From CAWJMD01 sp963845675 (GTDB lineage Bacteria > Actinomycetota > Actinomycetes > Actinomycetales > CAWJMD01), in contig CAWJSX010000001.1 of NCBI GenBank assembly GCA_963845675.1, positions 1-64,000 on the forward strand: 64,000 nucleotides of DNA, given 5' to 3'. Each line of letters starts with the position of its first letter. Positions within the stretch are counted from its first letter, which is position 1. Of this stretch, positions 41,984-51,599 are shown piece after piece. Both the position numbers and the translations under genes were made by a program. The notes beneath the pieces were generated by a model that saw nothing but the letters and a program-made list of their open reading frames with translations, had not been told where the DNA came from and did no database searches.

Positions 41984-43129
41984 ATGACCATGCCGGCGTT
42001 CCGGCCCGCGCCGCCCCAGCACCGGATCAGCCCGGCGAGGCCCCGGCTGCAGCGGAGCCTGCTATGGGCCGGGGTCGTTCTCGTCCTGGTCGTCTGCGGC
42101 CTGATCGCAGCCGTCGTCGTGGGGGTGTCGACCGGCTCCACCGGAGCGCTGGTGGGGTTGGTGCTCGCCCTGATGCCCGTCATCCCGGTCGCCGCGACAC
42201 TGCTCTGGGTCGACCGCTACGAGGCCGAGCCGACGTCGCTGCTGGTGTTCGCCTTCGCCTGGGGTGCCACGGCGGCGGTGGTCATCACGCTGATCGTGAG
42301 CCTGCCCGTCGCCGCCGTGATCGAGGCGAGCGGCGGCGGTCCGGAGGCGAGCGCCGTGCTCGTCGCGCCGGTCGTGGAGGAGATCGCGAAGGGCATGGCC
42401 GTCGTCGGGGTGCTGCTGCTGCGTCGCCACGAGTTCGACGGCGTCGTCGACGGGATCGTCTACGCCGGGCTGGTCGGACTGGGCTTCGCCTTCGTGGAGA
42501 ACATCCTCTACCTGGGCGGGGCGTTCCTCGACGGTGGACTGCCGGGGGCGGTGACGCTGTTCGTGCTACGCGGGGTGATGTCGCCGTTCGCCCACCCCCT
42601 GTTCACGATGGCGTTCGGCGTCGGGGTCGGCCTTGGCGTCCGGTCGCGCGGGTCGGGCCGGCTGGTGTACCCGATCGTCGGGCTCGCCGTGGCGATCGGG
42701 CTGCACGCGCTGTGGAACCTCAGCGCCGTCGTGGCTGCGGGCGAGCGCTTCCTCGGTCTCTACCTGACCGTGCAGCTACCCATCTTCGTGGCCGCGGTCG
42801 CGCTCGCCGCGGTGGCCCGCAGGCGCGAGGGGCGGCTCGTCGCCCGGCACCTGCGGGACTACGCCGGCAGCGGGTGGCTGAGCGACGCCGAGGTGGCGAT
42901 GCTGGCGTCGATCCCGGCGCGGCGACAGGCCCGCGCGTGGGCCGCCACCGTGGCCGGTCCGCAGGGGCGACGCGCCATGCGCACCTTTCAGGAGCTGGCC
43001 ACCGACCTCGCCTTCCTGCGCGAGCGGAGGCGGCACGGTGCAGCGCCTCCGGACGCCGACGTGACCGAGCTGGACCTGCTGCAGTCGATGTGGGAGGTCA
43101 GGGGAGGTTTCGAGCCGCGGAGCTGGTGA
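41984..43129 (+). CDS. prsW: PrsW-family intramembrane metalloprotease
   Basis: 381 residues with about eight hydrophobic helices. Metal and catalytic motifs: VAPVVEEIAKGMAVV (EE), GLGFAFVENILYLGG (E-N), MSPFAHPLFTMAFG (H) and AIGLHALWNL (H). The C-terminal 100 residues are a charged cytoplasmic tail. In Bacillus, PrsW cuts an anti-sigma factor; no chromosomal anti-sigma neighbour is seen here. ATG 41984 lies seven bases after TAGGCT (41971-41976). Confidence 0.88.
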   Translation: MTMPAFRPAPPQHRISPARPRLQRSLLWAGVVLVLVVCGLIAAVVVGVSTGSTGALVGLVLALMPVIPVAATLLWVDRYEAEPTSLLVFAFAWGATAAVVITLIVSLPVAAVIEASGGGPEASAVLVAPVVEEIAKGMAVVGVLLLRRHEFDGVVDGIVYAGLVGLGFAFVENILYLGGAFLDGGLPGAVTLFVLRGVMSPFAHPLFTMAFGVGVGLGVRSRGSGRLVYPIVGLAVAIGLHALWNLSAVVAAGERFLGLYLTVQLPIFVAAVALAAVARRREGRLVARHLRDYAGSGWLSDAEVAMLASIPARRQARAWAATVAGPQGRRAMRTFQELATDLAFLRERRRHGAAPPDADVTELDLLQSMWEVRGGFEPRSW

Positions 43130-43137
43130 CCGCCGCA

Positions 43138-45048
43138 TCACCTCAGTCGACCGGCGAGCCTGCTCCCGATCCTGCTGTGGCGCAGGGCTCGTCCGGGGCG
43201 GGTGCGTGCCAACGGGATCAGCCAGGTCTTGACCCGCCCGGGAGGGTGCGCCGCCGGCACCTCGGGCGCCGGTGCGAGACGCGGGGCCGCGGCTCCCCTG
43301 AGGGTCTCGGCGAGGTAGTCGTGAAAGACGTCCTGCCAGACGACCCTCCAGAGGACGAGCTCCTGCCCAGCCGTCGTGCTGCCGGCCCGGGAGGCCGCCC
43401 AGAGCCCTCGGACGGCAACCGGGTCCAGGTCCGCCGACCAGCGGCTGGCGAGGGTGAAGACCTCATCCAGCCGGTCGGCGTCGAGGGCCAGCCCGAGCCG
43501 GAAGGGCTCCGGTGGTGCTGGTGGTGCTCTGCGACCCATGGGTGGCGAGGAGCCGCGACCGGCCTTGAAGAAGGGCACGTCGGCCCACTGGGGCACGAGA
43601 TGCCTCAGCACCCCACGGTGCAGCTCCGAGGAGAGCCGGTCCTGCGTTCCCAGGGCGAAGGCTGCCCGCACGAAGGCGGGGGTGAGCAGCGGTGAGATGA
43701 GTCCTCGGCGCTCCCCGATCATGCCCCAGCGCCGCAGCCGCTCGTCCGCGTAGAAGTAGTCGAGCAGGACGGCGTCGCTCAGCCCCAGGCTCAGCCCGAC
43801 TCTCAGCACGCGGTCGATCTGAGCCGCTGCCTCGGCTCGGGCGGCCTGCGTCGGTCCGACCTGCGGGACGAGGCGGCTCACCAGGTGGTCTCGGAACGCA
43901 GGGAGACGCTCGGTCACCCGCAGCGCCTCCATCGTCGCGATCCTGGCCGGGTAGTAGAAGCCGTGGGCCACCTCACCGCCGGCTCCGCCGATCACAGGCT
44001 TCTCCAGGTTCCGCAGGGACTGCGGTGCATGCGTCAGGTAGCTGGGAGGACGAAGACCTCCTGAGAAGCGGTGCCAACGCATGACCTGTTCGACGGCGAC
44101 CATCGGCCGTGCGCCTCGTGCCGTCGCCGACGACCGGACGGTGTCGTGGACGACCGGCCGATCGAGCAGTCCGACGAGGTGCTCGGCCACCTCGGCCTCG
44201 CCCTGCACCGCGTCGTGCGTGTGCAGACGGACGTCGACGTCCTCGGCCAGGAAGGCCGCCGCGACGACCCTGGAGTCCCGGCCTCCCGTGAGATCCAGCG
44301 TCGGCACGCCCGGCCAGATGGCGTGGACCGAACGCGCTGCGGCCCGTAGCGAGTAGGCCACCTCCTCGAAATCCACGGGTCCGGCCCGGAACACGGTCGA
44401 GGGGTCGAGTCGGGAGATCACCGGCAGCGACCCTGAGGCGCAGACCGTGACGTGCGTGGCTGGAGACACGGCGGTGACGCCCTCTATCGGGCTCGTCTCA
44501 CCCATGAACCAGTCGATGGCCGCGTGGTAGCGCCAACCGATCGGGTCGGGGCTCACGTTCGTCCCGGCGAAGAGGCAGGCGGCCTCGGCGCGGTTACTCC
44601 ACACCCAGCCGCGGGACGTCCTCAGCTGGAACATCCGGCCGACACCGAGGGCATCCGTCCACAGGTCCAGGCGCTGGTCGCGCCGTCCTGCGCGAGCCAG
44701 GACCAGCGGGGGCGTCAGGTCGAAGACGGCCTCAGGTGTGTCGATCAACGCACGCGCGAGGCTCTGCGGCGACCGCTCAGGCGCCACGTCACCGACGATG
44801 CTCTGGTAGCCGAGGGGGACGTACAGGGTCGCCACGCCGGCGTCACCGTCGTCGGACCACGACGGCCACCGGCAGCCGGCGTCGTCGTCGTCCCAGAGGT
44901 ACAGGCCCCGATCGGAGAGCTCGAGTCCGTTCCGGGTCCAGCCGGGCGGCCAGAGCGTGGTGAAGTGCGACTCGACCCGCTCGAGCCCGTCCGCAGGCGC
45001 TGTGCCCCGGGAGGAGCCGGCCCGCGCGTAGAGCACCAACGTCTGCAT
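43138..45048 (-). CDS. Asparagine-synthase-like protein
   Basis: 636 residues. The C-terminal half is the PP-loop synthetase fold: LDLTGGRDSRVVAAAFLAED near residue 260 (SGGxDS-type loop), HDAVQGEAEVAEHLV, and RLRRWGMIGERRGLISPLLTPAFV. The N-terminal half is a divergent amidotransferase-like domain without a Cys2 nucleophile, so it probably does not use glutamine as AsnB does. Such proteins often modify peptides or surface polymers. ATG 45048 (MQTLVLYARAG) is chosen; a longer frame runs to 45171. Isolated between two plus-strand operons. Confidence 0.75.
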   Translation of the reverse strand: MQTLVLYARAGSSRGTAPADGLERVESHFTTLWPPGWTRNGLELSDRGLYLWDDDDAGCRWPSWSDDGDAGVATLYVPLGYQSIVGDVAPERSPQSLARALIDTPEAVFDLTPPLVLARAGRRDQRLDLWTDALGVGRMFQLRTSRGWVWSNRAEAACLFAGTNVSPDPIGWRYHAAIDWFMGETSPIEGVTAVSPATHVTVCASGSLPVISRLDPSTVFRAGPVDFEEVAYSLRAAARSVHAIWPGVPTLDLTGGRDSRVVAAAFLAEDVDVRLHTHDAVQGEAEVAEHLVGLLDRPVVHDTVRSSATARGARPMVAVEQVMRWHRFSGGLRPPSYLTHAPQSLRNLEKPVIGGAGGEVAHGFYYPARIATMEALRVTERLPAFRDHLVSRLVPQVGPTQAARAEAAAQIDRVLRVGLSLGLSDAVLLDYFYADERLRRWGMIGERRGLISPLLTPAFVRAAFALGTQDRLSSELHRGVLRHLVPQWADVPFFKAGRGSSPPMGRRAPPAPPEPFRLGLALDADRLDEVFTLASRWSADLDPVAVRGLWAASRAGSTTAGQELVLWRVVWQDVFHDYLAETLRGAAAPRLAPAPEVPAAHPPGRVKTWLIPLARTRPGRALRHSRIGSRLAGRLR

Positions 45049-45213
45049 GTGCGTTCCGCCGCCCGTAGTGACACGCGCCGCACCGAGGAACTGGCCGAGA
45101 AGCCTACTCGTGCGGGCGCGGTGGCGCGCCGCCTTCTGACATCCTCGACGTGTGTCCCCAGGAGTCTCCAACCAACCTCAGGACATCGCTGTGGGGGTCC
45201 AGTCAGGGGAGTG

Positions 45214-46614
45214 ATGGGACGCGAGCTGCTCGCGGGACTCGACGTCGGCACGACGTCGGTCAAGGCCCTGCTCCTCACGCCGGAGGGGGACGAGGTCGCC
45301 CTCGGCCGGGCGCCCACGACCTGGACGAGCACCGAGCTCGGCGCCGAGACCTCGGCCGAGTCGATCCTCGATGCCGCCCGCCATGCCCTGGCCGATGCGT
45401 CGGCGCAGGTCCCCGACGACCGCGTCACGGCGCTCGGTGTGGCGTCGATGGCCGAGTCCGGCGTGCTCGTCGGGCCCGACGACGCCCCGCTCGCGCCGGT
45501 CATCGCATGGCACGACCACCGTGACGAGGAGCAGCTCCGCGACCTGGTCGCCCGGCTGGGTGGTGAGACGTTCTCGCTCCGCACCGGCCTGCCGTTGTGG
45601 ACGCAGTGGAGCCTGACCAAGCACCGCTGGCTGGTCGACAACGTCCCCGTCGCTCGGGGCGCGACCCGTCGCTACAACATCGCCGAGTGGGTGGCCCGAG
45701 GGCTCGGCGGCGCCCCCGTCACCGAGCTCTCGCTCGCCTCGCGGACGGGTTGGCTCGACCTGGCGACGAAGCTGCCGTGGGGCGAGTCGATGGCGTGGTC
45801 GGGCGCGCCGAGGGCGATGCTGGGCGACCTCGTGACTGCGGGCACACCGATCGGGACGGCGCGCACCGGTGGTGACCTCGCCGCCGTCGACGGCGCCACG
45901 CTGACGATTGCCGGCCACGACCACCAGGCCGCGGTCGTCGGTGTCGGCAGCAGCGGTGCGGGCGACGAGCTCGACTCGTGCGGCACGGCGGAGGCGTTCG
46001 TCCGCACCATCGCGCCCGGCCTCGCGCCGGAGGCGATCTGCGCCCTGACCGGCGCGGGCGTGACGGTCGGCTGGCACGCCATCGAGGACCGGTGGTGCCT
46101 GCTCGGCGCCACCCAGGGGGGCCTCGTCCTCGGCCGGGTACAGGCCGCGCTCGGCGTCGACCGCGGGGGCCTGGTCGCACTGGACGCTGCTGCGCTCGCG
46201 GCGGCGGACGACCCGGACGTGCTGCGCATCACCGACAGTGCCGAGGTCACCGTCCGTCCGGGCGCAGATCCCGGGGAGGTGTGGCGCGCGGCCACCCGTG
46301 CGGTCGCGCACGCGGCCCAGAAGCTGGGCGACACCCTCGACCGGGCGTCCGGTCCCCGCCGGGACCTGGTCGTGGCCGGTGGGTGGACCCACAGCACCGC
46401 CGTGATGGCCGCCAAGGCCGAGGCGTTCGGACCACTCCGTCGCGCAGCCACCGCGGAGGCCGGCGCCCGTGGCGCCGCGTTCATCGCGGGACTCGCGGAC
46501 GGGACGTACAGCACATACGACGACGTGCCGAACGGTGCCCGACCGGACGCTGGTCACCGCCTTGTCCCGGGACGTCCACCACCCGTGTCCACCGAGATCG
46601 GCCGACCGACGTGA
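45214..46614 (+). CDS. FGGY-family carbohydrate kinase
   Basis: 466 residues. LLAGLDVGTTSVKALLL is the N-terminal phosphate motif, VIAWHDHRDEEQLRDL and GLPLWTQWSLTKHRWL the substrate half, IAGHDHQAAVVGVG and LVVAGGWTHSTAVMAAKAEAFG the FGGY C-terminal motifs. Ribosome site AGGGGAG precedes ATG 45214. First gene of a three-gene operon with a PfkB kinase (4-base overlap) and a zinc dehydrogenase. The sugar is unknown; a keto-sugar formed by the dehydrogenase is a reasonable guess. Confidence 0.85.
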   Translation: MGRELLAGLDVGTTSVKALLLTPEGDEVALGRAPTTWTSTELGAETSAESILDAARHALADASAQVPDDRVTALGVASMAESGVLVGPDDAPLAPVIAWHDHRDEEQLRDLVARLGGETFSLRTGLPLWTQWSLTKHRWLVDNVPVARGATRRYNIAEWVARGLGGAPVTELSLASRTGWLDLATKLPWGESMAWSGAPRAMLGDLVTAGTPIGTARTGGDLAAVDGATLTIAGHDHQAAVVGVGSSGAGDELDSCGTAEAFVRTIAPGLAPEAICALTGAGVTVGWHAIEDRWCLLGATQGGLVLGRVQAALGVDRGGLVALDAAALAAADDPDVLRITDSAEVTVRPGADPGEVWRAATRAVAHAAQKLGDTLDRASGPRRDLVVAGGWTHSTAVMAAKAEAFGPLRRAATAEAGARGAAFIAGLADGTYSTYDDVPNGARPDAGHRLVPGRPPPVSTEIGRPT

Positions 46615-47570
46615 TCGTCACCCTCACCCTCAACCCGGGGCTGGACCTCACGTACACGCTGAGCGAGTCGTCCGTGGGAGAGGTGGATGTGCACCGCGCC
46701 ACGACCGCGACGATGGAGGCTAGCGGCAAGGGCGTCAACGTCTCACGAGCGTTGCACGCCAACGGTTTCCGTACCATCGCCGTCCTGCCCCTCGGCGGGG
46801 CGACGGGGCATCACCTGTCAGAGCTGCTCGACTCGGAGGGTGTCGCGCACCGCAGCGTCGTCCAGGCGGCGCCCACGCGCGTCAACACGACGATGGCTGT
46901 GAGCGGCGGAGGGACCGCCAAGGTCAACGGGCCGGGCGGGCGGCTGACCGGCGCCGATCTCGCCGCACTCCGGGTCGAGGTCGCGTCCGCGCTGCAGGAC
47001 GTCACCGACGACGAGCTGTGGCTGGCCGTCTGCGGATCCCTGCCGCCCGGGGTGGACCCCTCGGTGGTGCGCGAGCTCGTCGATCTCGCCCACGTCCACG
47101 GAGCGCGGTGTGCTCTCGACGCGTCGGGGGAGGCGTTGAAGGCTGCCGTCTCAGCAGGTGCCGACCTGCTCGCCCCGAACAGACGCGAGCTCGCCGAGGT
47201 CGACCCGAGGGCCGCCTCCGTCGACTCGCTGGCGGATCTCGCGACTGTCGCGGAAGGCATCTCGCGCGACACGGGAGCCCACCTGTTGGTCAGTCTCGGC
47301 GAGGACGGGGCCCTGTTCGCCGACGGTGACGTCGTCGTGCACGGCCACGGACCCCACCTGACGCCGGTCAACACCGCCGGGGCCGGCGACGCGCTCCTGT
47401 CCGGCTGGCTCGCAGCCGCCGGATCGCCGGCGGACCGGATGGCCCGTGCCGTGCGCTGGGGCAGGGCCGCATGCCTCTCCCCGACGACGGTCGCCCCGGC
47501 CCTGACCGACCCGCCCGACTCCACCGAGGGGATCACCGTCGAGACCCTCCGACCGCACCACCAGAGGTGA
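46611..47570 (+). CDS. PfkB-family hexose (1-phosphofructo/tagatose-6-phosphate) kinase
   Basis: 319 residues. TLTLNPGLDLTYTL and GKGVNVSRALHANGF are the substrate-binding start of the LacC/FruK branch; VCGSLPPGVDPSVV, LLAPNRREL, LLVSLGEDGALF and NTAGAGDALLSGWLAA (with the catalytic Asp in GAGD) follow. GTG 46611 overlaps the FGGY kinase stop. Together the two kinases suggest a sugar phosphorylated twice before aldol cleavage (inference). Confidence 0.85.
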   Translation: MIVTLTLNPGLDLTYTLSESSVGEVDVHRATTATMEASGKGVNVSRALHANGFRTIAVLPLGGATGHHLSELLDSEGVAHRSVVQAAPTRVNTTMAVSGGGTAKVNGPGGRLTGADLAALRVEVASALQDVTDDELWLAVCGSLPPGVDPSVVRELVDLAHVHGARCALDASGEALKAAVSAGADLLAPNRRELAEVDPRAASVDSLADLATVAEGISRDTGAHLLVSLGEDGALFADGDVVVHGHGPHLTPVNTAGAGDALLSGWLAAAGSPADRMARAVRWGRAACLSPTTVAPALTDPPDSTEGITVETLRPHHQR

Positions 47571-47574
47571 AGCC

Positions 47575-48597
47575 ATGTCCACCAACCGCCGCATCGTCGT
47601 GACAGCCGTCGAGACCATGGAGCTGCGCGAGGAGCCGGTCCCTGTGCCGGGGCCGGGGGAGGTCCGGGCCAGCAGCACCTACATCGGTGTGTGCGGGTCG
47701 GACACCCACGCCTTCCACGGCCGTCACCCGTTCATCCCGATCCCCTACCTGCCCGGTCACGAGGCCACCGGGGTCGTGGAAGAGCTCGGTGAGGGTGTGA
47801 CGTCCGTCGCGGTCGGTGCCCGGGTCGTCGTCGAGCCGACCCTGCCCTGCTGGGAGTGCAAGCCCTGCCGCAGCGGGGCCGAGAACCTCTGCGAGAACCT
47901 GCAGTTCTTCGGGTGCGGCTACCCGCAGGGCGGGATGGCGGACCAGTTCGTGGTCCGCGCCGACCGGCTGCACGTCATCCCCGACGACGTCAGCGACCTG
48001 GGTGCGGCGCTGATCGAGCCGCTGTCGACACCCGTCCACGCCGGGCGCATCGCCGGACCGCTCAAGGGCCGCACGGTCGTCGTGCTGGGGGCGGGCACGA
48101 TCGGGCTGCTCATGCTCGCGGTGGCACGGTGGTCCGGCGCCTCCCGGGTCGTCGTCACGGACCCGTTGCCTGCCAAGCGTGAGGCGGCGTCGCGGCTCGG
48201 CGCCGATGCCGTCGTCGACGCGATGGCCCCCGATGTCGCAGCCAGGGTCCGTGACGCGCTGGGGGAGAGCGCCGACGTCGTCTTCGACTGTGTGGCAGTC
48301 GAGTCCACGACCCTCTCGGCGATCGACATGGCGCTCAAGGGTGGCACGGTGGTCATCGTCGGTGTCCCGGCCGCCGACTTCGAGCTGCCGGTCCGGATCA
48401 TGCAGGACCAGCAGATCCGTCTCCAGGGCAGTGCGACCTACGTCCCGCAGGACTACGCGACCGCGATCGACATGATCCGGTCCGGGGCCGTCCGCGCCGA
48501 CGACTTCATCACCGGACAGTTCCCGTTGGACCAGGCCGAGCAGGCGTTCGAGGCGTCCACGAGCGGCGAGCACATCAAGGTGGTGATCCATCCGTGA
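47575..48597 (+). CDS. Zinc-dependent medium-chain dehydrogenase (polyol/threonine type)
   Basis: 340 residues. GVCGSDTHAFHGRHP gives the catalytic zinc Cys, PYLPGHEATGVV the zinc His/Glu; WECKPCRSGAENLCENL is the structural-zinc four-Cys loop. VVVLGAGTIGLLMLAVAR is the NAD(P)-binding Rossmann motif. Starts 5 bases after the PfkB stop. Likely oxidises a sugar alcohol to a ketose feeding the kinases; exact substrate unknown. Confidence 0.88.
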   Translation: MSTNRRIVVTAVETMELREEPVPVPGPGEVRASSTYIGVCGSDTHAFHGRHPFIPIPYLPGHEATGVVEELGEGVTSVAVGARVVVEPTLPCWECKPCRSGAENLCENLQFFGCGYPQGGMADQFVVRADRLHVIPDDVSDLGAALIEPLSTPVHAGRIAGPLKGRTVVVLGAGTIGLLMLAVARWSGASRVVVTDPLPAKREAASRLGADAVVDAMAPDVAARVRDALGESADVVFDCVAVESTTLSAIDMALKGGTVVIVGVPAADFELPVRIMQDQQIRLQGSATYVPQDYATAIDMIRSGAVRADDFITGQFPLDQAEQAFEASTSGEHIKVVIHP

Positions 48598-48842
48598 GCC
48601 CGACCGACGCCGCAGCTCGACGGGACCCACGCGATCGTCCGCAATGACCTGACGACGATCGAGTCCCACGGCCCGATGCCGAAAGATGCACGGAAACGAG
48701 GGTTTGAGCGCGTCCGAGATCGGTGCCGGGCAAGGACGCGAACCGCGTCGGACGCACCACAGCGACGAGCGCGTGACCTGCGGGTACTGCGCAACCTGCT
48801 CGGATACCGGCACAATCGCTCGTCACGACCGAGGAGGCTTCC
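48598..48842. other. 245-base gap before the LacI gene
   Basis: No credible gene. Should contain the LacI-gene promoter. No match to the TGCAAACGTTTACA-type operator was seen here. Confidence 0.4.
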
Positions 48843-49948
48843 GTGGCGTCGATCAAGGACGTAGCCCGGGCCACCGGTGTGTCGACCGCCACGGTGTCGC
48901 GCGCGCTGCGGGGTCTCGGCTCCGTCGCGGAGCCGACCCGCGAACGGGTCCTGACCGCTGCGCAGCGTCTTGGCTACGTCCCCTCCGCCGCGGCGGCCAG
49001 CCTGGCCAGCGGGCGCACCCGGGCGGTCGGCCTGGTGACGCCCGCACGTCGCGCGGTGGTTCTTCGCCGTCTGCATCGAGACGATCGAGGCCGAGCTGCG
49101 CACGCACGGGTACGACGTGCTGCTCGTCATCCTGCCCCCGGGAGACCGCGTCACCCCCGGGCCTGGTCGACCCGCTGCCGCCGGAACGGGCCAGCCTCGA
49201 GGCCGAGCTGCTGCGCAAGCGGGTCGACGCCACGATCGTCCTGTCCCTGCCGCTGGTGGGCGACGAGGTCGCGATGCTCCGCGGCCTGGGGCACCCGGTC
49301 GCCTTCGTCGGCAGCGGGGTGCCCGGCGTGCGCGGCCTTCGGCATGGACGACGTGAGCGGTGGGACGCGTGGCCACCGAGCACCTCGTCGGGCTCGGGCA
49401 CCGCGACATCGTCTTCGTCGGCGCCGGCGGCCCGGGCGGGATCTGGGCGCCCCAGGTCGAGCGCTACCGCGGCTACCTCGACGTCGTGCCGCGAGCACGG
49501 CCTGCCCGAGCACGATCCCGTCGTGGCCGATCTCACCGTCGCCGAGGGCCGCCGCGCGGCGATGGAGCTCGTCGCCCGGTCACGTCTGCCCAGCGCCGCG
49601 GTCGCCGCCTCCGACGAGGTGGCGATCGGTCTGCAGCACGAGCTGCGCCGTCTCGGGGTCGACGTCCCCGGCCGCATGTCGATCATCGGGGTGGACGACC
49701 ACCCGCACGCCGTGCTGCACGACCTGACGACCATGTCGCAGCCGGTGGCCGAGCAGGCCGAGCTCGCCGCCCGGTGGCTGCTGCAACAGCTGGCGGACGG
49801 GCCCCGAGCCGGGGCCGCCACCGCCACCGCAGAACCTCGCGTCGAGGCTCGTCGTCCGCGGGTCGACGGCGCCCTTCGACTACCAGCACGTGACTGGAGC
49901 GTCACACCCGACTGTCACCCGCGTTGCGCAATCGTTACGCCCGCGTGA
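48843..49948 (+). pseudogene. LacI-family transcriptional regulator, frame broken
   Basis: MASIKDVARATGVSTATVSR is the LacI helix-turn-helix, followed by TRERVLTAAQRLGYVPSAAA (hinge). The effector domain survives in pieces: IVLSLPLVGDEVAMLRGLGHPVAFV, VATEHLVGLGHRDIVFVG, SAAVAASDEVAIGLQHELRRLG, MSIIGVDDHPHAVLHDLTTM, and the family-end motif RLVVRGSTAP. About six frame changes (near 49050, 49160, 49335, 49360, 49490 and 49840) are needed. The exact stop is uncertain; one candidate frame ends at 49948. Likely sequencing indels. It probably binds the operator at 49977. Confidence 0.8.
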
Positions 49949-49961
49949 AGGTCGATACGCC

Positions 49962-49990
49962 TTGTCCAACGTCACATGCAAACGTTTACA
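49962..49990 (+). promoter_or_regulatory. LacI-type operator overlapping the transporter promoter
   Basis: TGCAAACGTTTACA (49977-49990) has the AAACGTTT core and TG/CA ends of LacI/CcpA-type operators. TTGTCC (49962-49967) is a -35 candidate, and TTTACA/TTACAT 17-18 bases on would be the -10, inside the operator. Confidence 0.65.
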
Positions 49991-50057
49991 TGGCCAGGAA
50001 CCTGAACCGGGCAGCATCGGTGCTGCATCGGAGAGCCATCAACGAGGAGGCACATCC

Positions 50058-51475
50058 ATGCGCAACCGCCTGAACAGGCGCGCTGCGGCGATCGTCGGAT
50101 CGGGCATCGGTCTCACGCATGCTGCTCGCGGCGTGCGGAGCCGATGCCATCGATGGAGGGCGGGCGGCAGCGGCGGCGCGCGGTGGTGCCGCCGCGCGAT
50201 GCGGAGATCGACTGCTCGGTCGTACGAGGAGTTCGGCGACCTCTCCGGGGAGTCGGTCAACTGGTACACCCCGGTCCGCGCCCCGGACGACGCCGACTAC
50301 ATCGACTGGGTCCGCCTTCTTCGAGGACTGCACCGGCGCCACCGTGGCCTACGAGGGCTCCGCCGAGTTCGAGGCCCAGCTCCTGGTCCGCATCCAGTCC
50401 GGCCAGGCACCGGACGTCGCGATGATCCCGCAGCCGGGTCTGCTGCGGTCGATCGTCACCGACAACCCCGGTATCGTCGCACCGGCCCCCGAGGCGGCAG
50501 TGGCGCAGTTCGACGAGTTCTACAACGAGGCCTGGGAGCAGTACGGCACGGTCGACGGCACGCTGTACGGCCTGCCCCAACAGCTCCAACGCGAAGTCGT
50601 TCGTCTGGTACTCCCCGACCGCCTTCGACGAGGCCGGCTACGAGGTCCCCGAGACGTGGGACGAGATGGTCGCCCTGTCCGACCAGATCGTCGCCGACAA
50701 CGCCGGCAGCGACGCCATCAAGCCCTGGTGCGCCGGCATCGGCTCCGGTGACGCCACCGGCTGGGTCGCCACCGACTGGATGGAGGACGTCATGCTCCGC
50801 ATGCACGGCCCCGACGTCTACGACCAGTGGGTCAACCACGAGATCCCCTTCAACGACCCCAAGGTCGCCGAGGTCCTCGCGGAGGTCGGCCGGTTCCTCA
50901 AGAACCCCGACTACGTCAACGGCGGCATCGGCGGCGTGCAGCTCGATCGCGACGACCGAGTTCCTCGACGGCGGGCTGCCCATCCTCGACGGCAACTGCT
51001 TCATGCACCGTCAGGCCGGCGTTCTACTCCACCGGCGTTCCCGGACGGGCACCGAACGTGGCCGAGGACGGCGACATCTGGGCCTTCTACCTGCCCCCGA
51101 TGAGCGAGGAGTTCGGCAAGCCGCTGCTCGGTGGTGGCGAGTTCAACGCCGCGTTCAACGACCGACCCGGTGACCCAGGCGTTCCAGCTGTTCCTGACGC
51201 AGCCGGACGCCACCCAGATCCGCGGCGCAACATCGGCAACTTCATCCCGCCGAGCACCGAGTTCGACCCCGCCGAGCCTGCCGGACCCGATCCAGCAGCT
51301 GTCGGCCGAGCTGCTCACCGACCCGGAGACCACGTTCCGCTTCGACGGCTCGGACATCATGCCGGGTGCCGTCGGCGCCGGCTCGTTCTGGTCGGAGATG
51401 ACGGCGTGGATCGGCGAGGACAAGGCCGACGACGCGGTCCTCGACGCGATCGAGACCTCGTGGCCGAGTAGCTGA
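50058..51475 (+). pseudogene. ABC transporter sugar-binding lipoprotein (AglE-like), frame broken
   Basis: ATG 50058 with GAGGAGG site; MRNRLNRRAAAIVGSGIGL then MLLAACGAD give the lipoprotein signal. Body pieces: EGSAEFEAQLLVRIQSGQAPDVAMIP, EQYGTVDGTLYGLP, VPETWDEMVALSDQIVADN, KPWCAGIGSGDATGW, WMEDVMLRMHGPDVYDQWVN, and the C-terminal WIGEDKADDAVLDAIE. The block around MHGPDVYDQWVNHEIPFNDP points to the alpha-glucoside (AglE) group. About seven frame changes are needed. First gene of the transporter operon. Confidence 0.8.
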
Positions 51476-51599
51476 CCGGCTGAACTGACCCCGTGCCGGG
51501 GGCCGTGGACAAGATCGTCCGCGGCCCTCGGCGTACCCGGCTCGCGCGACGTAGCGTGAGCACCCCGAAGGCCGCCGAACACGAGGAAGTGACCGGGAC

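Noticed and set aside
41984..43129. PrsW as the protease for the island's anti-sigma-like protein
   Set aside because: PrsW lies outside the integrative element in native-looking DNA with its own leaderless promoter; proximity is probably chance.
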